Below, in pieces: positions 33,979-43,855 of a stretch of 64,000 nucleotides of DNA. Within the stretch, counting starts at the first letter, position 1, and every line of letters starts with the position of its first letter. A program made the translations under genes and the position numbers. The notes beneath the pieces are model-generated. The model ran no database searches and was not told the origin of the DNA. It was given only the letters and a program-made list of their open reading frames with translations. The stretch is from Bacteroidota bacterium (GTDB lineage: Bacteria > Bacteroidota > Bacteroidia > Chitinophagales > Saprospiraceae). The stretch lies in the NCBI GenBank assembly GCA_030147525.1, contig JASBVF010000025.1, forward strand, positions 1-64,000, in the 5' to 3' direction.

Positions 33979-35013
33979 ATGGAAATAAAAAACGATCTAT
34001 TACTCCGTGTGCTGCAAGGCGAGACAACAGAACGCCCGCCAGTTTGGCTGATGCGCCAGGCCGGACGTATTCTACCTCAATACCGTGAATTGCGCAATAG
34101 CCTGTCCGGTTTCAAAGAATTGGTGACACGCCCTGAGCTGGCCGCTGAAGCCACCATTCAGCCGGTCGACGAACTTGGCGTTGATGCTGCTATCATTTTT
34201 TCCGACATTCTCGTCATTCCTGAAGCGATGGGATTAGATTACGAGATGGTTGAAAAAAGAGGACCTTCCTTTCCAAAAACAATCAAGAACATTGATGATG
34301 TAAAAGCGCTCGACAGCGGAAGCATTGCCGCTGAACGGCTGGATTACGTTTATCAGGCTTTGCAGCACACCAAAACCGGTCTTGCCGGCCGGGTGCCGCT
34401 CATCGGATTTTCCGGGGCTCCCTGGACGCTGCTTGCCTACATGGTGGAGGGCGGAGGCAGCAAGACTTTCTCCAAAGCCAAAAAATTCCTCTACACTCAA
34501 CCGGAAGCTGCCAAACTTCTCCTTTCCAAAATTACCGATACCATCATCGCTTATCTGAACAACAAGGTGAAGGCCGGTGCTGATGTAGTCCAGGTATTTG
34601 ACTCCTGGGCAGGTATTTTATCTCCTGATCTCTACCGGGAATTTTCCCTGCCTTACATTGCACGGATTTGTACGGCGATGGAAGATGTACCTGTCATCGT
34701 TTTTGCAAAAGACGGCTGGTTTGCACTAAATGAAATTGGCCGGTTGGATTGCCAGGCCGTCGGACTGGACTGGACGGTCAACCCCCAACTCGGCAGAGAA
34801 TGGGTTGGATCTGAAAAGGTGCTGCAGGGTAACATTGACCCCTGCCTGCTTTACGCTGATTTTACCACGATTCGCAAACACACGATTGAAATGCTAAAAG
34901 CTTTCAACGGCAAGCACATTGCCAATCTCGGACACGGTGTTTACCCTGACACCCCGCTCGATAACGTCCGTTGTTTTGTTGATACCGTACAGGAATTCAG
35001 GTACGTTCACTGA
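33979..35013 (+). CDS. hemE: Uroporphyrinogen decarboxylase
   Basis: A 344-residue haem-pathway enzyme that converts uroporphyrinogen III to coproporphyrinogen III. The N-terminal MRQAGRILPQYREL motif (family RQAGRYLPEY, with Ile for Tyr), FSDILVIPEAMGL with the catalytic Asp, GFSGAPWTLLAYMVEGGGSK and FDSWAGILSPDLYREF are all in place; the C-terminus ends ANLGHGVYPDTPLDNVRCFVDTV. The ATG at 33979 is chosen because the 20 residues before it are not conserved. hemB is in the same window about 9 kb away but on the other strand. Confidence 0.96.
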   Translation: MEIKNDLLLRVLQGETTERPPVWLMRQAGRILPQYRELRNSLSGFKELVTRPELAAEATIQPVDELGVDAAIIFSDILVIPEAMGLDYEMVEKRGPSFPKTIKNIDDVKALDSGSIAAERLDYVYQALQHTKTGLAGRVPLIGFSGAPWTLLAYMVEGGGSKTFSKAKKFLYTQPEAAKLLLSKITDTIIAYLNNKVKAGADVVQVFDSWAGILSPDLYREFSLPYIARICTAMEDVPVIVFAKDGWFALNEIGRLDCQAVGLDWTVNPQLGREWVGSEKVLQGNIDPCLLYADFTTIRKHTIEMLKAFNGKHIANLGHGVYPDTPLDNVRCFVDTVQEFRYVH

Positions 35014-35064
35014 GCAAGGGTAATTTTTCAACGATAATTTACTGCTTATCTGCCCCGTCCTTTC

Positions 35065-35072
35065 TACCTTTG
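35065..35072 (+). promoter_or_regulatory. -7 box of accD
   Basis: TACCTTTG, a full match to TAnnTTTG, 60 nt before the accD ATG. Confidence 0.6.
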
Positions 35073-35132
35073 GCGGCAGAATCTTGCTTCAGGTGCTAAT
35101 TTTTCATTGAAAAAAGAAAATCAAAAACGCCA

Positions 35133-35984
35133 ATGGGTTGGTTCAAAAGGTTGAAAGACGGTATCCAAACCGCAACAAAATATAAGAAAGAAACGCCGGA
35201 CGGGCTTTGGTATAAATGTAAATCCTGCAACGAGTTGAGCACGATGAAAGAGGTGCGTGCCAACTTCTTTAAATGTCCTAAATGTGATTATCACATCCGC
35301 ATCGGTTCACACGACTACTTCGACCTGATTCTGGAAGAAGGCTACGTCGAACTTTTTACTGATCTCGTGTCTAAAGATTCTCTGAATTTTGTTGACCTAA
35401 AACCTTACACACAACGACTCGCCGACGAACATAAAAAAACCGGCCTCTCGGACGCCCTCGCAGTTGCAGCCGGTGATATCGGCGATAAAAAACTCGTAAT
35501 TGCCGCCATGGATTTCACCTTCATCGGCGGCTCGATGGGCACCGTAGTGGGTGAAAAAATTGCCAGAGCTATCGATTTCTGTATCGAGCACCACGCTCCA
35601 CTCCTCATCATATCCAAATCCGGCGGCGCACGCATGATGGAGTCCGCTTACTCCCTGATGCAAATGGCTAAGACCTCTGCCAAGCTTACCCAGCTCTCCA
35701 AAGCAGGCCTCCCCTATCTGTCTTTCATGACCGACCCTACTACCGGAGGCGTCACCGCTTCCTTTGCTATGCTGGGCGATCTGAATTTTGCTGAACCGAA
35801 TGCCCTCATCGGATTTGCCGGCCCAAGGGTCATCAAAGAAACGATCAAACGTGACTTGCCGGAGGACTTCCAGACTTCCGAATTTCTGCTTGAACACGGC
35901 TTCCTCGATTTCATCGTCAACCGGAAAGATCTCAAGCAGCGACTGCTGGACCTGCTGGAAATGTTTGATAACAAGCAAAACTGA
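35133..35984 (+). CDS. accD: Acetyl-CoA carboxylase, carboxyltransferase beta subunit
   Basis: A 283-residue AccD; transfers carboxyl from biotin to acetyl-CoA, forming malonyl-CoA for fatty acid synthesis. The four-Cys zinc finger is C29, C32, C48, C51 (YKCKSC...FKCPKCDYH). The crotonase-fold core has GSMGTVVGEKIARAI, ISKSGGARMMESAYSLMQMAKTSAKL, and DPTTGGVTASFAMLGDL motifs. Length matches the family. It has its own -7 box. accA is not adjacent. The end is 2 nt from the convergent DUF2905 gene. Confidence 0.95.
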   Translation: MGWFKRLKDGIQTATKYKKETPDGLWYKCKSCNELSTMKEVRANFFKCPKCDYHIRIGSHDYFDLILEEGYVELFTDLVSKDSLNFVDLKPYTQRLADEHKKTGLSDALAVAAGDIGDKKLVIAAMDFTFIGGSMGTVVGEKIARAIDFCIEHHAPLLIISKSGGARMMESAYSLMQMAKTSAKLTQLSKAGLPYLSFMTDPTTGGVTASFAMLGDLNFAEPNALIGFAGPRVIKETIKRDLPEDFQTSEFLLEHGFLDFIVNRKDLKQRLLDLLEMFDNKQN

Positions 35985-35986
35985 TC

Positions 35987-36214
35987 CTATCCTAAAAACT
36001 TTCTTACTATCCGTAAAATAACCGATACAACGATGCTCGCCAGTATCATCGTTGTAATGGGAAAGTAGAACCTGAAGTTTTCCCGCTCTATGCTGATGTC
36101 GCCGGGCAGGCGGCCTATCCAGTGCATTTTATCGTGAAAAAAGTAGATCAGCACTCCTGCCAGCAGAATGCACGCACCGATGAGAATGACCAATTTACCT
36201 GTATCCGCATTCAT
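35987..36214 (-). CDS. DUF2905 family small membrane protein
   Basis: A 75-residue protein with two transmembrane helices, about 7-25 (LVILIGACILLAGVLIYFF) and 48-66 (TTMILASIVVSVILRIV), separated by the family signature IGRLPGDISIERENFRFYFP. The ATG at 36214 gives MNADTGKLVIL; the upstream one at 36256 adds residues not typical of the family. Inner membrane; function unknown in the family. It is convergent with accD with virtually no gap. Confidence 0.88.
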   Translation of the reverse strand: MNADTGKLVILIGACILLAGVLIYFFHDKMHWIGRLPGDISIERENFRFYFPITTMILASIVVSVILRIVRKFLG

Positions 36215-36296
36215 TTTATTAAAACTTTTGACTCCAACCTGATTAGCAAAAAACAATCGGGTGACTTTAATTCACCGCCCTGCCAAGGTATCAAAA

Positions 36297-36328
36297 AGCA
36301 AGCGGCTGCCCGAAGACAGCCGCTTGCT
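36297..36328 (-). terminator. Terminator of the 2,072-residue T9SS cargo gene
   Basis: AGCAAGCGGCTG pairs with CAGCCGCTTGCT around CCCGAAGA; read on the minus strand it is followed by TTTTTGATACC. It lies 40 nt beyond the stop at 36368. Confidence 0.85.
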
Positions 36329-36367
36329 AATTATTTAATGTTTATCCGTGGAATCTCAGGATGGGTT

Positions 36368-39300
36368 TTAATCCATCAAAATCATTTTACGAGTCGCTGT
36401 AAAGTCTTTGGTATCCAAACGATAGTAGAGCACACCGGTAACGTTCAGTTCGTCACGGCGAAGTTTTACTTCGTTGTAACCTTTGGCAAAATCACCGCTC
36501 ACCACTTTCACAACTCTGCCAGAAATATCAGTGATGGTCAGGGTTGCACCGGCTGCCTCCGGAAGCTGGAAACCGATGGTTGTGATATTGTTAAACGGGT
36601 TGGGCGTATTCTGATAAACTTCAAAGCCTGCCGCAATACCAGCATTACCAATCTGCAACTCTACGTCCATTAACTCAAGGCTCGCATTGTAAGCCTCCGC
36701 TTTGGTGAAGCGAGAGTTCAGACGAAGCAGATCGCTCAGTTTACCGTCAGCTTTGGCGACGAAGGTCAATCCGAAGACTTCCCCTTCGAAGCGCCGTGCT
36801 GTACCGTCGTGCTGATTCCAGCTTGCCGTGATGGCGCCCTGGCCGAGCAAAGTCAAACCGAAGTTTTCTTCTGAAACGACACCCGGAACAACTGACAACA
36901 AGTCCAGTTTATCTGTGTCAAAGTTCAGGGTAAACTGGAAGCCTGCAATGTCAGCTCCTGCAATGGTAAACGGCACCGTGAATGTTTCGCCTTTTTTCAC
37001 TGAAACATTTTCTGTTTCCAAAATCAAAGTGCCGCCCGTGCTTCGCTCATCGCTTCCTGAAGTCAGCTGACCCGGCAGCGCACTACCATTAACATCCCCG
37101 ATTTTAACACCCCGGAAGTTGGCATTCAACTGGCCTGCTGCAACATCATTCATGTTAATCAGTTCAGGAAACGTTGTCTGCCATGGGTTAGCCGGGTTCG
37201 GGAAGAAGAAGTTTTTCCTCACAAACCGCCAGGAAGTATTGTTTGGAAGCTCGTCGTAAATGAACAGGATCAGTTTCCGTAACTCAACCAGGTCGAAAGT
37301 GGTGACAGACTTGGAATTGTTGGCATCCGCTGCAATCAGCTTGTAAGGTGAATTCAGCAACTGGGTGCCAAGAATGTGCTTGGAAATCAGCACAAGATCA
37401 AAAGTCGTCACACCGTTCAGCGGGTTGATATCCTTGGATGGAAGAATCGTGTAATCACCGCCGGGAATAACATTGGAAAACTGGTACATGCCATCCGTGG
37501 AAGTCATTGTATTAGCAGACATGGTGCCTCCAAGGTGCACTTGAACATCCTGAATTCCCTGATCGCTCTCGTTGGTAATAAATCCACCCAGCGTAATAAG
37601 CGGATCCTCACAAAACAGCATATTGTCATTGATGGTGACAGTCGTCTGGCAGAAATCCTGATTTCCAGCCTGATCTGTTACCCATATATTCACCAGGCTC
37701 AAGCCAACATGGTTACATCCAAAAGTGAAGCTTTTGTCATTCACATTCTCTGAGAACGAAAAGACCAGATCGCTACTCGCCGTACAGTTATCAAAACTTC
37801 CCTCGTTAAGGTCGCTGGCCCAGACTTCCACAGATGGGGGAGTCATGTTCATCAGCGATACGATCAGACCGTTTTTACAGTAAGGCGTCGGCTTTTTGCA
37901 ATCCTTCACCGTGATGGTCGTATTACAAACTGCCTGATTGTTGCAATTATCGATAGCGGTGTACTTCACTTCGTAAGTCCCCGGAGCAACGTTGGTGTAA
38001 GGACCAAATCCTGTGAGCGTAGAACCACCAATTTTGATTTCCGGCGTAATGTTAACGATGCTGCTGCAATCGTCAATTGCAGGCGAAGGAAGCGTAATCG
38101 CAGCTGTGCAGGTATTATTGCTGATGCAAACATCCGGAATCTGGCAGCCGTCAGCAAAAACCGGATCAACATTGTCGATCACCTTGATAGTTTGCTGGTA
38201 AACGATATAGCCGTCCCATGGGTCGCTATCAGGATCTGTATCAGGATTAGTGGCCTGCGTAGCTGCAGACGCACCTGGTTTTGACTTTGGTGAAACACGC
38301 CAGCTGTCACGGAAAGTACGGGTATCGCAATCTCCGTCGCCATCAAAATCGCAAGGCTCGGTCGGGAAAGCCAGCTGAAATTCCCGCTCGGATGATTCGA
38401 CAACTTCCTGGTCGATTTCCGTACCCACTACGCACCAGTTGATGATCGTCCAGGTACGCAGGATTTTATAACAGGCATCCGGCACGGTGTTGAAGACTTC
38501 ATCTTTGAAAGAGACTCCAACCAGTTCGCAGGTTTCATGAAAAATCTCCGGCTCGCCAAAATCAGGAACCTGCGTTCCGCAAGTCACTGTGATGTCGGCA
38601 GGAAACTCCACGACCCAATCAGAAACATGATCGATGAAAATGGTCTGGTTGCAAGGTGTTGAAGTATTACCGGCAGCATCGGTAGCTGTCCAGGAGCGGG
38701 AAATCGTGCCTTCGAGACACTGATCGATATTGGTACTGAAATTACGATTAATCGTTGGAGCACAATTATCGCTGAAGACGGGCGATCCGAAGAATGCATC
38801 CAAAAACTGACTCTTGGCAGCAGCCGTGGAAAGCTGGTCAAGTTCCGTCTCGAGGTTTTCTGCGTAAAAATCGCAGGTAATCCGCTGATTGGCAGGGCAG
38901 CTTACGAGTACCGGTGAAATTTTATCCTGAACATATACCTGCACCATACAATCGTTGGTGTTTTGAAAACAATCGTATACACGGAAGACCACCGTCACCG
39001 GGTTGTTTGCTACATCGTTACAGCAGAATCTGACGGACGGACCGAATACGAGGTCGTTGTGGCCGTCGTCACAAGGATCGGTCATACGGCGGACTTCAAA
39101 CTTGTCCACGCAGCAGTTGTCGTAGCTGCCATCGTCGAACGTGGAAGCGAACACCTCGGCAATTCCATCGCTGGAAAGGTTCACGTCAGTAATTTCATCA
39201 CAAATAGCAATAGGTGAAATGTTATCCACCACCACCAAAGTGACATCTTTCGAGGTGAAATTACCACATCCGTCCACTGCTGTGATGGTGATCGTGTGGT

Positions 39301-42300
39301 TACCCAATGGAAGACCCGGAGCTGGAATCACGCCGCCCACCGCTTCGCCGATCGGTGTAAAAATATGCACGGCCCCGACACCTGTACAATTATCAGTTAC
39401 TACCGGCGCAGGAATCAGACCTGTAGAACGGCATGGCTGCGGGTGAACACCCGGCACGTTAGCTACAACAGTAATGGTGTTGGGAGCTGCGATAGTTGGT
39501 CCCTGCGTGTCAATCACTTTGATCACCTGAATGTTATCCTCTCCCCCGACACCGGTGGTAATCACCTGACCGGTACACCAGTCCAGTACGGTCCAGGTAC
39601 GCACGATTTTGAAAACACCTGAAGCACCATTGCAGATTTCCAGGATTTCATCGGAATGTACATAACCGTACTGACAGAATTCGCCATCAATATTGCTGGG
39701 GATTCCGGAACCGGTGTTGTTAAGGATCGAGTTGGAAAGGTTCGGGTTGACGTCAATGTCAGGGTCGCTCGGATCTGTATCCACGATGGATGGATGCAGT
39801 TTGGCGGCTTTGATAATGTTTGGCTTTGAAGCATACTGAGCACACTGCCAGGTGATGTCGGAAGGGAAGTCCACTTCCGTCGGTCTGGTCACAGTGATGA
39901 TCTCCGTGCAAGGCTGAGAAGTGTTCCCGTAATCGTCATAAGCAATCCAGACCCGGCGGTATTGTACCTGGTTGTCATCGCAGGCATCATCATCGATGAG
40001 CACGAGTTCCACGAGGTTCAGCGTCGGTGTATTGTCGCAGTTGTCGGTTACGGTTGGTTTTGGCACCTGGTTGATATTCTGGGTGCAGGCGACGGTTCTG
40101 TTTTGGCAATTGACCACCGGAGCCAGTTTATCTTCAGCGGTGATCTGACCCCAGCAGGAGTTACCAGTGTCCGGGTCCGTAACTTTTACGGTGTAGGTGG
40201 TTCCGATATTCGAGCAGTTCAGTGTGTTGCCAATCGAGACGCCGTTGCCCGTCATAATTTCCACGATGTAGTCATCATAGCAACCGTAAGGTCCGCCTTC
40301 CAGTACCATATCTGCGCCAATGACAGCTGTGCCAGACTGATCGAGGGAAGCCTGAACGAGATCGTTGCAGGTAAGGGTGGTAGTCGGGTTCGGGAATTCT
40401 ATCACTTCCAAATCAAATGTACAAGTGGACGAATTTCCGTTTATGTCGGTTGCTTCAAAGGTAAATGTATAAATGCCAATCGGAAACAAACTCCCACTAG
40501 TAAGGCCACCAATTTGCGTGATCACTGGATCCGAATCACAATTGTCTGTAGCTGTAATATCAAGAAAAACAATTGTTTCACAATCTCCAGGCCCTAAAGT
40601 TACATCTACCGGTGGACAGCTTAACATAGGTGCTTCAGCATCCTCGATAGTGATTGTTTGTGAAAAGACAGCATTTGAGCAGGTGGCGCCAGCATTGGAA
40701 GTAAATGTATTGATCGGAAAGGCGCTTGCGCCAGCAGCTGCATTTGTTGAAAAACCATCCAACGCATTCGGGCCACTGAAGGTCCAGTTGCCCAATTCAA
40801 AAAAAGCAGCGTCAGGACCGGTATTATTTATACGGTAAGCCCAGCCATCCGTATATTCCCAGGGTTCGCCTGAGCCGTCCTGGTTGATGTCGCCGAAAAC
40901 ATCGATCACGACTCCATTGCAGAAAAGTTCGATGGCGTCATCGCCATTGATGGAAGTTGCGAAAGTGGCAACGTAAGTGGGTGGAAATCCAAAATAAGAG
41001 GCGAAGGTGATAGACTCGGTAGCCACCCAAATCCGGGTGCCCTGCGTTACAGCTACCGCAGGAAAGGTAAATTCCTGCCCGTCGCTGCCGCCTCCGTTGT
41101 TGGCGGAGCCAAATCCGTATGCACTCAAATCGGGAATATCGGCGAGTACATAAAATTCTACTGCCTTTGGCAAGCCGCCCGGTTCGTCGCCATCGACAAC
41201 ACCGGAAATGACCATGTTACCACATCCTGTAACGGTGTTTGTTACTACATAAGTACCACAATCAGATGCTGCAAGACTGATTTCGCCGGTTGCCGTGTTC
41301 AGCCCAAGAGTCGGACCACCTGATGAAACTAAATAAGAATACAGCCCATCAGTCCCAGTAGTATGACTAACAACGGGATTTGCGCCGTTGGAAGGAAAAT
41401 TAGTTGCCCCGTAGGAAAACTCTGCATCAGCGCTTTCAAGTATAGTAATATTTACGTCATCAGATGCACTCAGACAAACACCGCCCATACCCTGAACAGT
41501 CCAGGTCAGTGTAACAGCCGAGCCGATTTCTGCTGCAGCAGGTGTGTAAGTCGCATTTGGATCGGTTGTACTGCTGAACATACCTGCACCTCCGGTCCAT
41601 GTTCCCATCCCGCTGGCAGAGAGCTGAACGATATCGCCTTCGCATACCAATTGGTTAGGGCCGGCGTCTGCTGTAGGCGGAGCAACTATTTCAATGGTAA
41701 CGGTACAAGTCACAGTAGTTCCACCGGAAGTGTAGGTTCCAATCGGGAACGGCGTTGCAGCAGTAGCGTTAGATGTTTCATTATCCAATGCATTGATGCC
41801 ACTGAAAGTCCAGTTCGCCAAAACGAAAGGTGTACCGTCGGGGCCGGTGTTGCTTACACGGTATGCCCAGCCGTCCAGGTATTCCCAGGGTTCGCCGGTA
41901 CCGTCAACGCCCACCACGCCAAACTCATCTATCACGGTCGCACCATTAAAAAGACGAACCGCATCGTCACCATTTACATTGATCGCATTGCTGGTGTAAG
42001 TTGGGTTGAAACCAAAAAAAGTATTAAAGCTTGCAGCATCCGTGGCCACCCAGATAAAAGTTCCTGCCGTGACGCTCACCGCAGGGAAAGTGAAGGTTGA
42101 GGTAGGTGTGGTTGCGCCGTTATTGAAGTTGGAAAAGCTGTAAGCACTGAGATCGGCTATGTCATTTTTCACATAAAACTCGATGGCTTTCGGCACGCCA
42201 CCCGTCAACGGGCCATCGACTATACCAGTAATAAGGATCGTCCCTGCGCCGCCGCCGCCGGTAGTCACTGAATTGGTGACCTGGTAAACACCCGGGTCGC

Positions 42301-42586
42301 TCAAAGCAAGCTCAATCGCTCCGGTCAGTGCATTCAGAGAAAGCGTCGGCCCACCTGAAGTCACCGTAAAAGAATAAACCCCGTCCGAGCCGGTCGAATG
42401 ACTCAGCACCGGATTTGTTGCGCTGTTCTGGCAATACTGAGCCTGGTCGTAGGAAAATTCAGCTGCGGGATCGCATTGTGCCTGGGCAGAGAGGCTGTTT
42501 ACTGTCAGGGATGACAGCGTAAAAAGTAGAAAAAGCTTGAGTGAGCCCCATACAGAGCCCGTGTGTGTAAGATTCGTTTTATTCAT
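36368..42586 (-). CDS. Very large T9SS-exported multidomain adhesin-like protein
   Basis: A 2,072-residue protein with a long signal peptide (ending NSLSAQAQ near residue 37). Two lamin-tail-like modules, about 42-290 and 388-630, are clear internal copies (both GDDA..LF, GEPWEYLDGWAYR / GEPWEYTDGWAYR and NWTFSG.NALD). A HYR-type domain follows at 650-729 (CPPVDVTLGPGDCE...DITATDNCD), then many more Cys/TDN repeats to about 1660. A CarboxypepD/SpaA-like part (1664-1720), a dockerin-like stretch (1720-1835, two PLNGVTTFDL / NNSKSVTTFDL repeats), a cohesin-like domain (1850-1987) and a type-A T9SS sorting domain (1988-2072, TDISGRVVK, YYRLDTKDFTATRKMILMD) end it. Likely surface or secreted adhesion/matrix protein. 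Confidence 0.9.
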   Translation of the reverse strand: MNKTNLTHTGSVWGSLKLFLLFTLSSLTVNSLSAQAQCDPAAEFSYDQAQYCQNSATNPVLSHSTGSDGVYSFTVTSGGPTLSLNALTGAIELALSDPGVYQVTNSVTTGGGGAGTILITGIVDGPLTGGVPKAIEFYVKNDIADLSAYSFSNFNNGATTPTSTFTFPAVSVTAGTFIWVATDAASFNTFFGFNPTYTSNAINVNGDDAVRLFNGATVIDEFGVVGVDGTGEPWEYLDGWAYRVSNTGPDGTPFVLANWTFSGINALDNETSNATAATPFPIGTYTSGGTTVTCTVTIEIVAPPTADAGPNQLVCEGDIVQLSASGMGTWTGGAGMFSSTTDPNATYTPAAAEIGSAVTLTWTVQGMGGVCLSASDDVNITILESADAEFSYGATNFPSNGANPVVSHTTGTDGLYSYLVSSGGPTLGLNTATGEISLAASDCGTYVVTNTVTGCGNMVISGVVDGDEPGGLPKAVEFYVLADIPDLSAYGFGSANNGGGSDGQEFTFPAVAVTQGTRIWVATESITFASYFGFPPTYVATFATSINGDDAIELFCNGVVIDVFGDINQDGSGEPWEYTDGWAYRINNTGPDAAFFELGNWTFSGPNALDGFSTNAAAGASAFPINTFTSNAGATCSNAVFSQTITIEDAEAPMLSCPPVDVTLGPGDCETIVFLDITATDNCDSDPVITQIGGLTSGSLFPIGIYTFTFEATDINGNSSTCTFDLEVIEFPNPTTTLTCNDLVQASLDQSGTAVIGADMVLEGGPYGCYDDYIVEIMTGNGVSIGNTLNCSNIGTTYTVKVTDPDTGNSCWGQITAEDKLAPVVNCQNRTVACTQNINQVPKPTVTDNCDNTPTLNLVELVLIDDDACDDNQVQYRRVWIAYDDYGNTSQPCTEIITVTRPTEVDFPSDITWQCAQYASKPNIIKAAKLHPSIVDTDPSDPDIDVNPNLSNSILNNTGSGIPSNIDGEFCQYGYVHSDEILEICNGASGVFKIVRTWTVLDWCTGQVITTGVGGEDNIQVIKVIDTQGPTIAAPNTITVVANVPGVHPQPCRSTGLIPAPVVTDNCTGVGAVHIFTPIGEAVGGVIPAPGLPLGNHTITITAVDGCGNFTSKDVTLVVVDNISPIAICDEITDVNLSSDGIAEVFASTFDDGSYDNCCVDKFEVRRMTDPCDDGHNDLVFGPSVRFCCNDVANNPVTVVFRVYDCFQNTNDCMVQVYVQDKISPVLVSCPANQRITCDFYAENLETELDQLSTAAAKSQFLDAFFGSPVFSDNCAPTINRNFSTNIDQCLEGTISRSWTATDAAGNTSTPCNQTIFIDHVSDWVVEFPADITVTCGTQVPDFGEPEIFHETCELVGVSFKDEVFNTVPDACYKILRTWTIINWCVVGTEIDQEVVESSEREFQLAFPTEPCDFDGDGDCDTRTFRDSWRVSPKSKPGASAATQATNPDTDPDSDPWDGYIVYQQTIKVIDNVDPVFADGCQIPDVCISNNTCTAAITLPSPAIDDCSSIVNITPEIKIGGSTLTGFGPYTNVAPGTYEVKYTAIDNCNNQAVCNTTITVKDCKKPTPYCKNGLIVSLMNMTPPSVEVWASDLNEGSFDNCTASSDLVFSFSENVNDKSFTFGCNHVGLSLVNIWVTDQAGNQDFCQTTVTINDNMLFCEDPLITLGGFITNESDQGIQDVQVHLGGTMSANTMTSTDGMYQFSNVIPGGDYTILPSKDINPLNGVTTFDLVLISKHILGTQLLNSPYKLIAADANNSKSVTTFDLVELRKLILFIYDELPNNTSWRFVRKNFFFPNPANPWQTTFPELINMNDVAAGQLNANFRGVKIGDVNGSALPGQLTSGSDERSTGGTLILETENVSVKKGETFTVPFTIAGADIAGFQFTLNFDTDKLDLLSVVPGVVSEENFGLTLLGQGAITASWNQHDGTARRFEGEVFGLTFVAKADGKLSDLLRLNSRFTKAEAYNASLELMDVELQIGNAGIAAGFEVYQNTPNPFNNITTIGFQLPEAAGATLTITDISGRVVKVVSGDFAKGYNEVKLRRDELNVTGVLYYRLDTKDFTATRKMILMD

Positions 42587-42743
42587 GAGATTATAATTTG
42601 CAAAAAAACAGAACAGGCCATGTGTTGGCCATACGAATTAAGCAACTTCCTGAGAAGTTCTACTTTTTGATGTCTTTAACCTTTGAAACTAATCGGTAAG
42701 TGGGAAAGGGCCGGAAAGCTGTATTTTTAATTTTTGCCCGGCT

Positions 42744-42751
42744 CAAAGATA
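42744..42751 (-). promoter_or_regulatory. -7 box of the T9SS cargo gene
   Basis: TATCTTTG on the minus strand, full match to TAnnTTTG, about 158 nt before the start at 42586, leaving a long untranslated leader. Confidence 0.55.
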
Positions 42752-42986
42752 GGGCTTATCCCCTTAAAATTCTTTCCCGGTTCCAAAAAATACAAGGATT
42801 TTATTCTGATTTTTCTATTTTTTAACACTAAAAAGAAACATTTTCTGTGTTTTAGGAGTAGACAACAGTATGTTTTTTACAAAAAATAATTTTTATAAAA
42901 ATTTGATAAAGAAAGGCTTAGACTATAACCAACCAAAAAAGTTAAAAAAATATTAAAAGATATTTTATTTTTTTAAATACATAACT
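42752..42986. other. A/T-rich divergent spacer
   Basis: The region from 42770 to 42980 is very A/T-rich with long T-runs (TTTTTTTAAATACATAAC just before a -7 box). No gene is supported. It separates the large T9SS cargo from the small plus-strand frames. Confidence 0.5.
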
Positions 42987-42994
42987 TACATTTG
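42987..42994 (+). promoter_or_regulatory. -7 box in front of small frames
   Basis: TACATTTG, full match, 39 nt before an ATG at 43034. Confidence 0.55.
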
Positions 42995-43033
42995 CATTGC
43001 ACAATCGATAACTAACTACTACTACTGCTACTG

Positions 43034-43252
43034 ATGGATCACACTACTCGAGACAAAAGAAAATTTTGGAGCACTAAAATGCTACAGAAATTACATGGGT
43101 TAATGATTTCCCACACTGTTGAAACACTGAATCACTACGCTACTGAAACACTTGACTTCCACGATTGCAGTGACCATTGCGATTTTCACCCACGGTTCGA
43201 CGTGGCTTTACCTGTATTTTCAGATTTCTGCCAAACCGGAGACCGGTTCTGA
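43034..43252 (+). CDS. Possible small protein, weakly supported
   Basis: A 72-residue frame starting MDHTTRDKRKFWSTKMLQKLHGLMIS and ending CQTGDRF. It has three Cys and many His (HDCSDHCDFH) but no signal, helix or known motif. The only support is a full -7 box 39 nt upstream. An overlapping TTG-start frame at 43152-43472 is equally likely by sequence, so the transcript may instead be a leader or non-coding RNA. Confidence 0.25.
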   Translation: MDHTTRDKRKFWSTKMLQKLHGLMISHTVETLNHYATETLDFHDCSDHCDFHPRFDVALPVFSDFCQTGDRF

Positions 43253-43569
43253 GTCCGATTATTTTTTTTTGCATCAAAACGGGCAAGCTTTTTCCGTTCA
43301 GGCAATTTTGATTCCGGCTTTGAAACACTCAGAATTATCCGTTTGCTTTCAAGCCAAATGTAACTTTCTTTTTCCCATTTTTAAATCAAGTGAAGCTACC
43401 TCTCCACAAGCGGAGTTGTTAGATTTTATGTTTCCAGCGGGCGACATGGATGACAACATTCTACTGCTGTGAGAGATTCTACTTATTTTGGTAGTTTCTG
43501 AAGGACAATGACGAGTACGCATGAACGAAAACTTATTGTAATCCTAATTATTCTCACGTTTGTAAACCC

Positions 43570-43728
43570 ATGAACAGTATGTACAGCAAAACTACTCCTC
43601 ACACTGGATTGGAATATTTTTCCAATGACGTTACACTATCAAAGAAAAACAAATTTGTAGAAGCACTTTTCCCTATACTCATGATCGCCGTAGGATTAAC
43701 CGGCATCCTTCTTTTTTTCAATAGTTAA
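43570..43728 (+). CDS. 52-residue single-helix membrane protein
   Basis: ATG at 43570 opens a 52-residue frame, MNSMYSKTTPHTGLEYF..., ending in a hydrophobic helix ALFPILMIAVGLTGILLFFNS (about residues 32-52). The helix is preceded by the basic KKNKF, fitting a C-terminal membrane anchor with the N-terminus in the cytoplasm. An A-rich leader precedes it. No known family. Small single-helix proteins like this are often missed by annotation. Confidence 0.45.
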   Translation: MNSMYSKTTPHTGLEYFSNDVTLSKKNKFVEALFPILMIAVGLTGILLFFNS

Positions 43729-43809
43729 GTACCTTCAGCGGGTACTGCCTGTTTTAGAAAAAACACAAGTCAATTCGGTCTCGTAAAACACGAGAGTTAT
43801 TTGAATCAA

Positions 43810-43855
43810 AAAAAAAGCCCCCGGTGAATTTTTCTCCGGGGGTTTTGCTTTTAAC
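43810..43855. terminator. Bidirectional terminator of hemB
   Basis: Stem CCCCCGG / CCGGGGG around TGAATTTTTCT, flanked by ten A on the left and TTTTGCTTTT on the right. On the minus strand (hemB direction) it ends in a T-run of ten. Confidence 0.88.
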
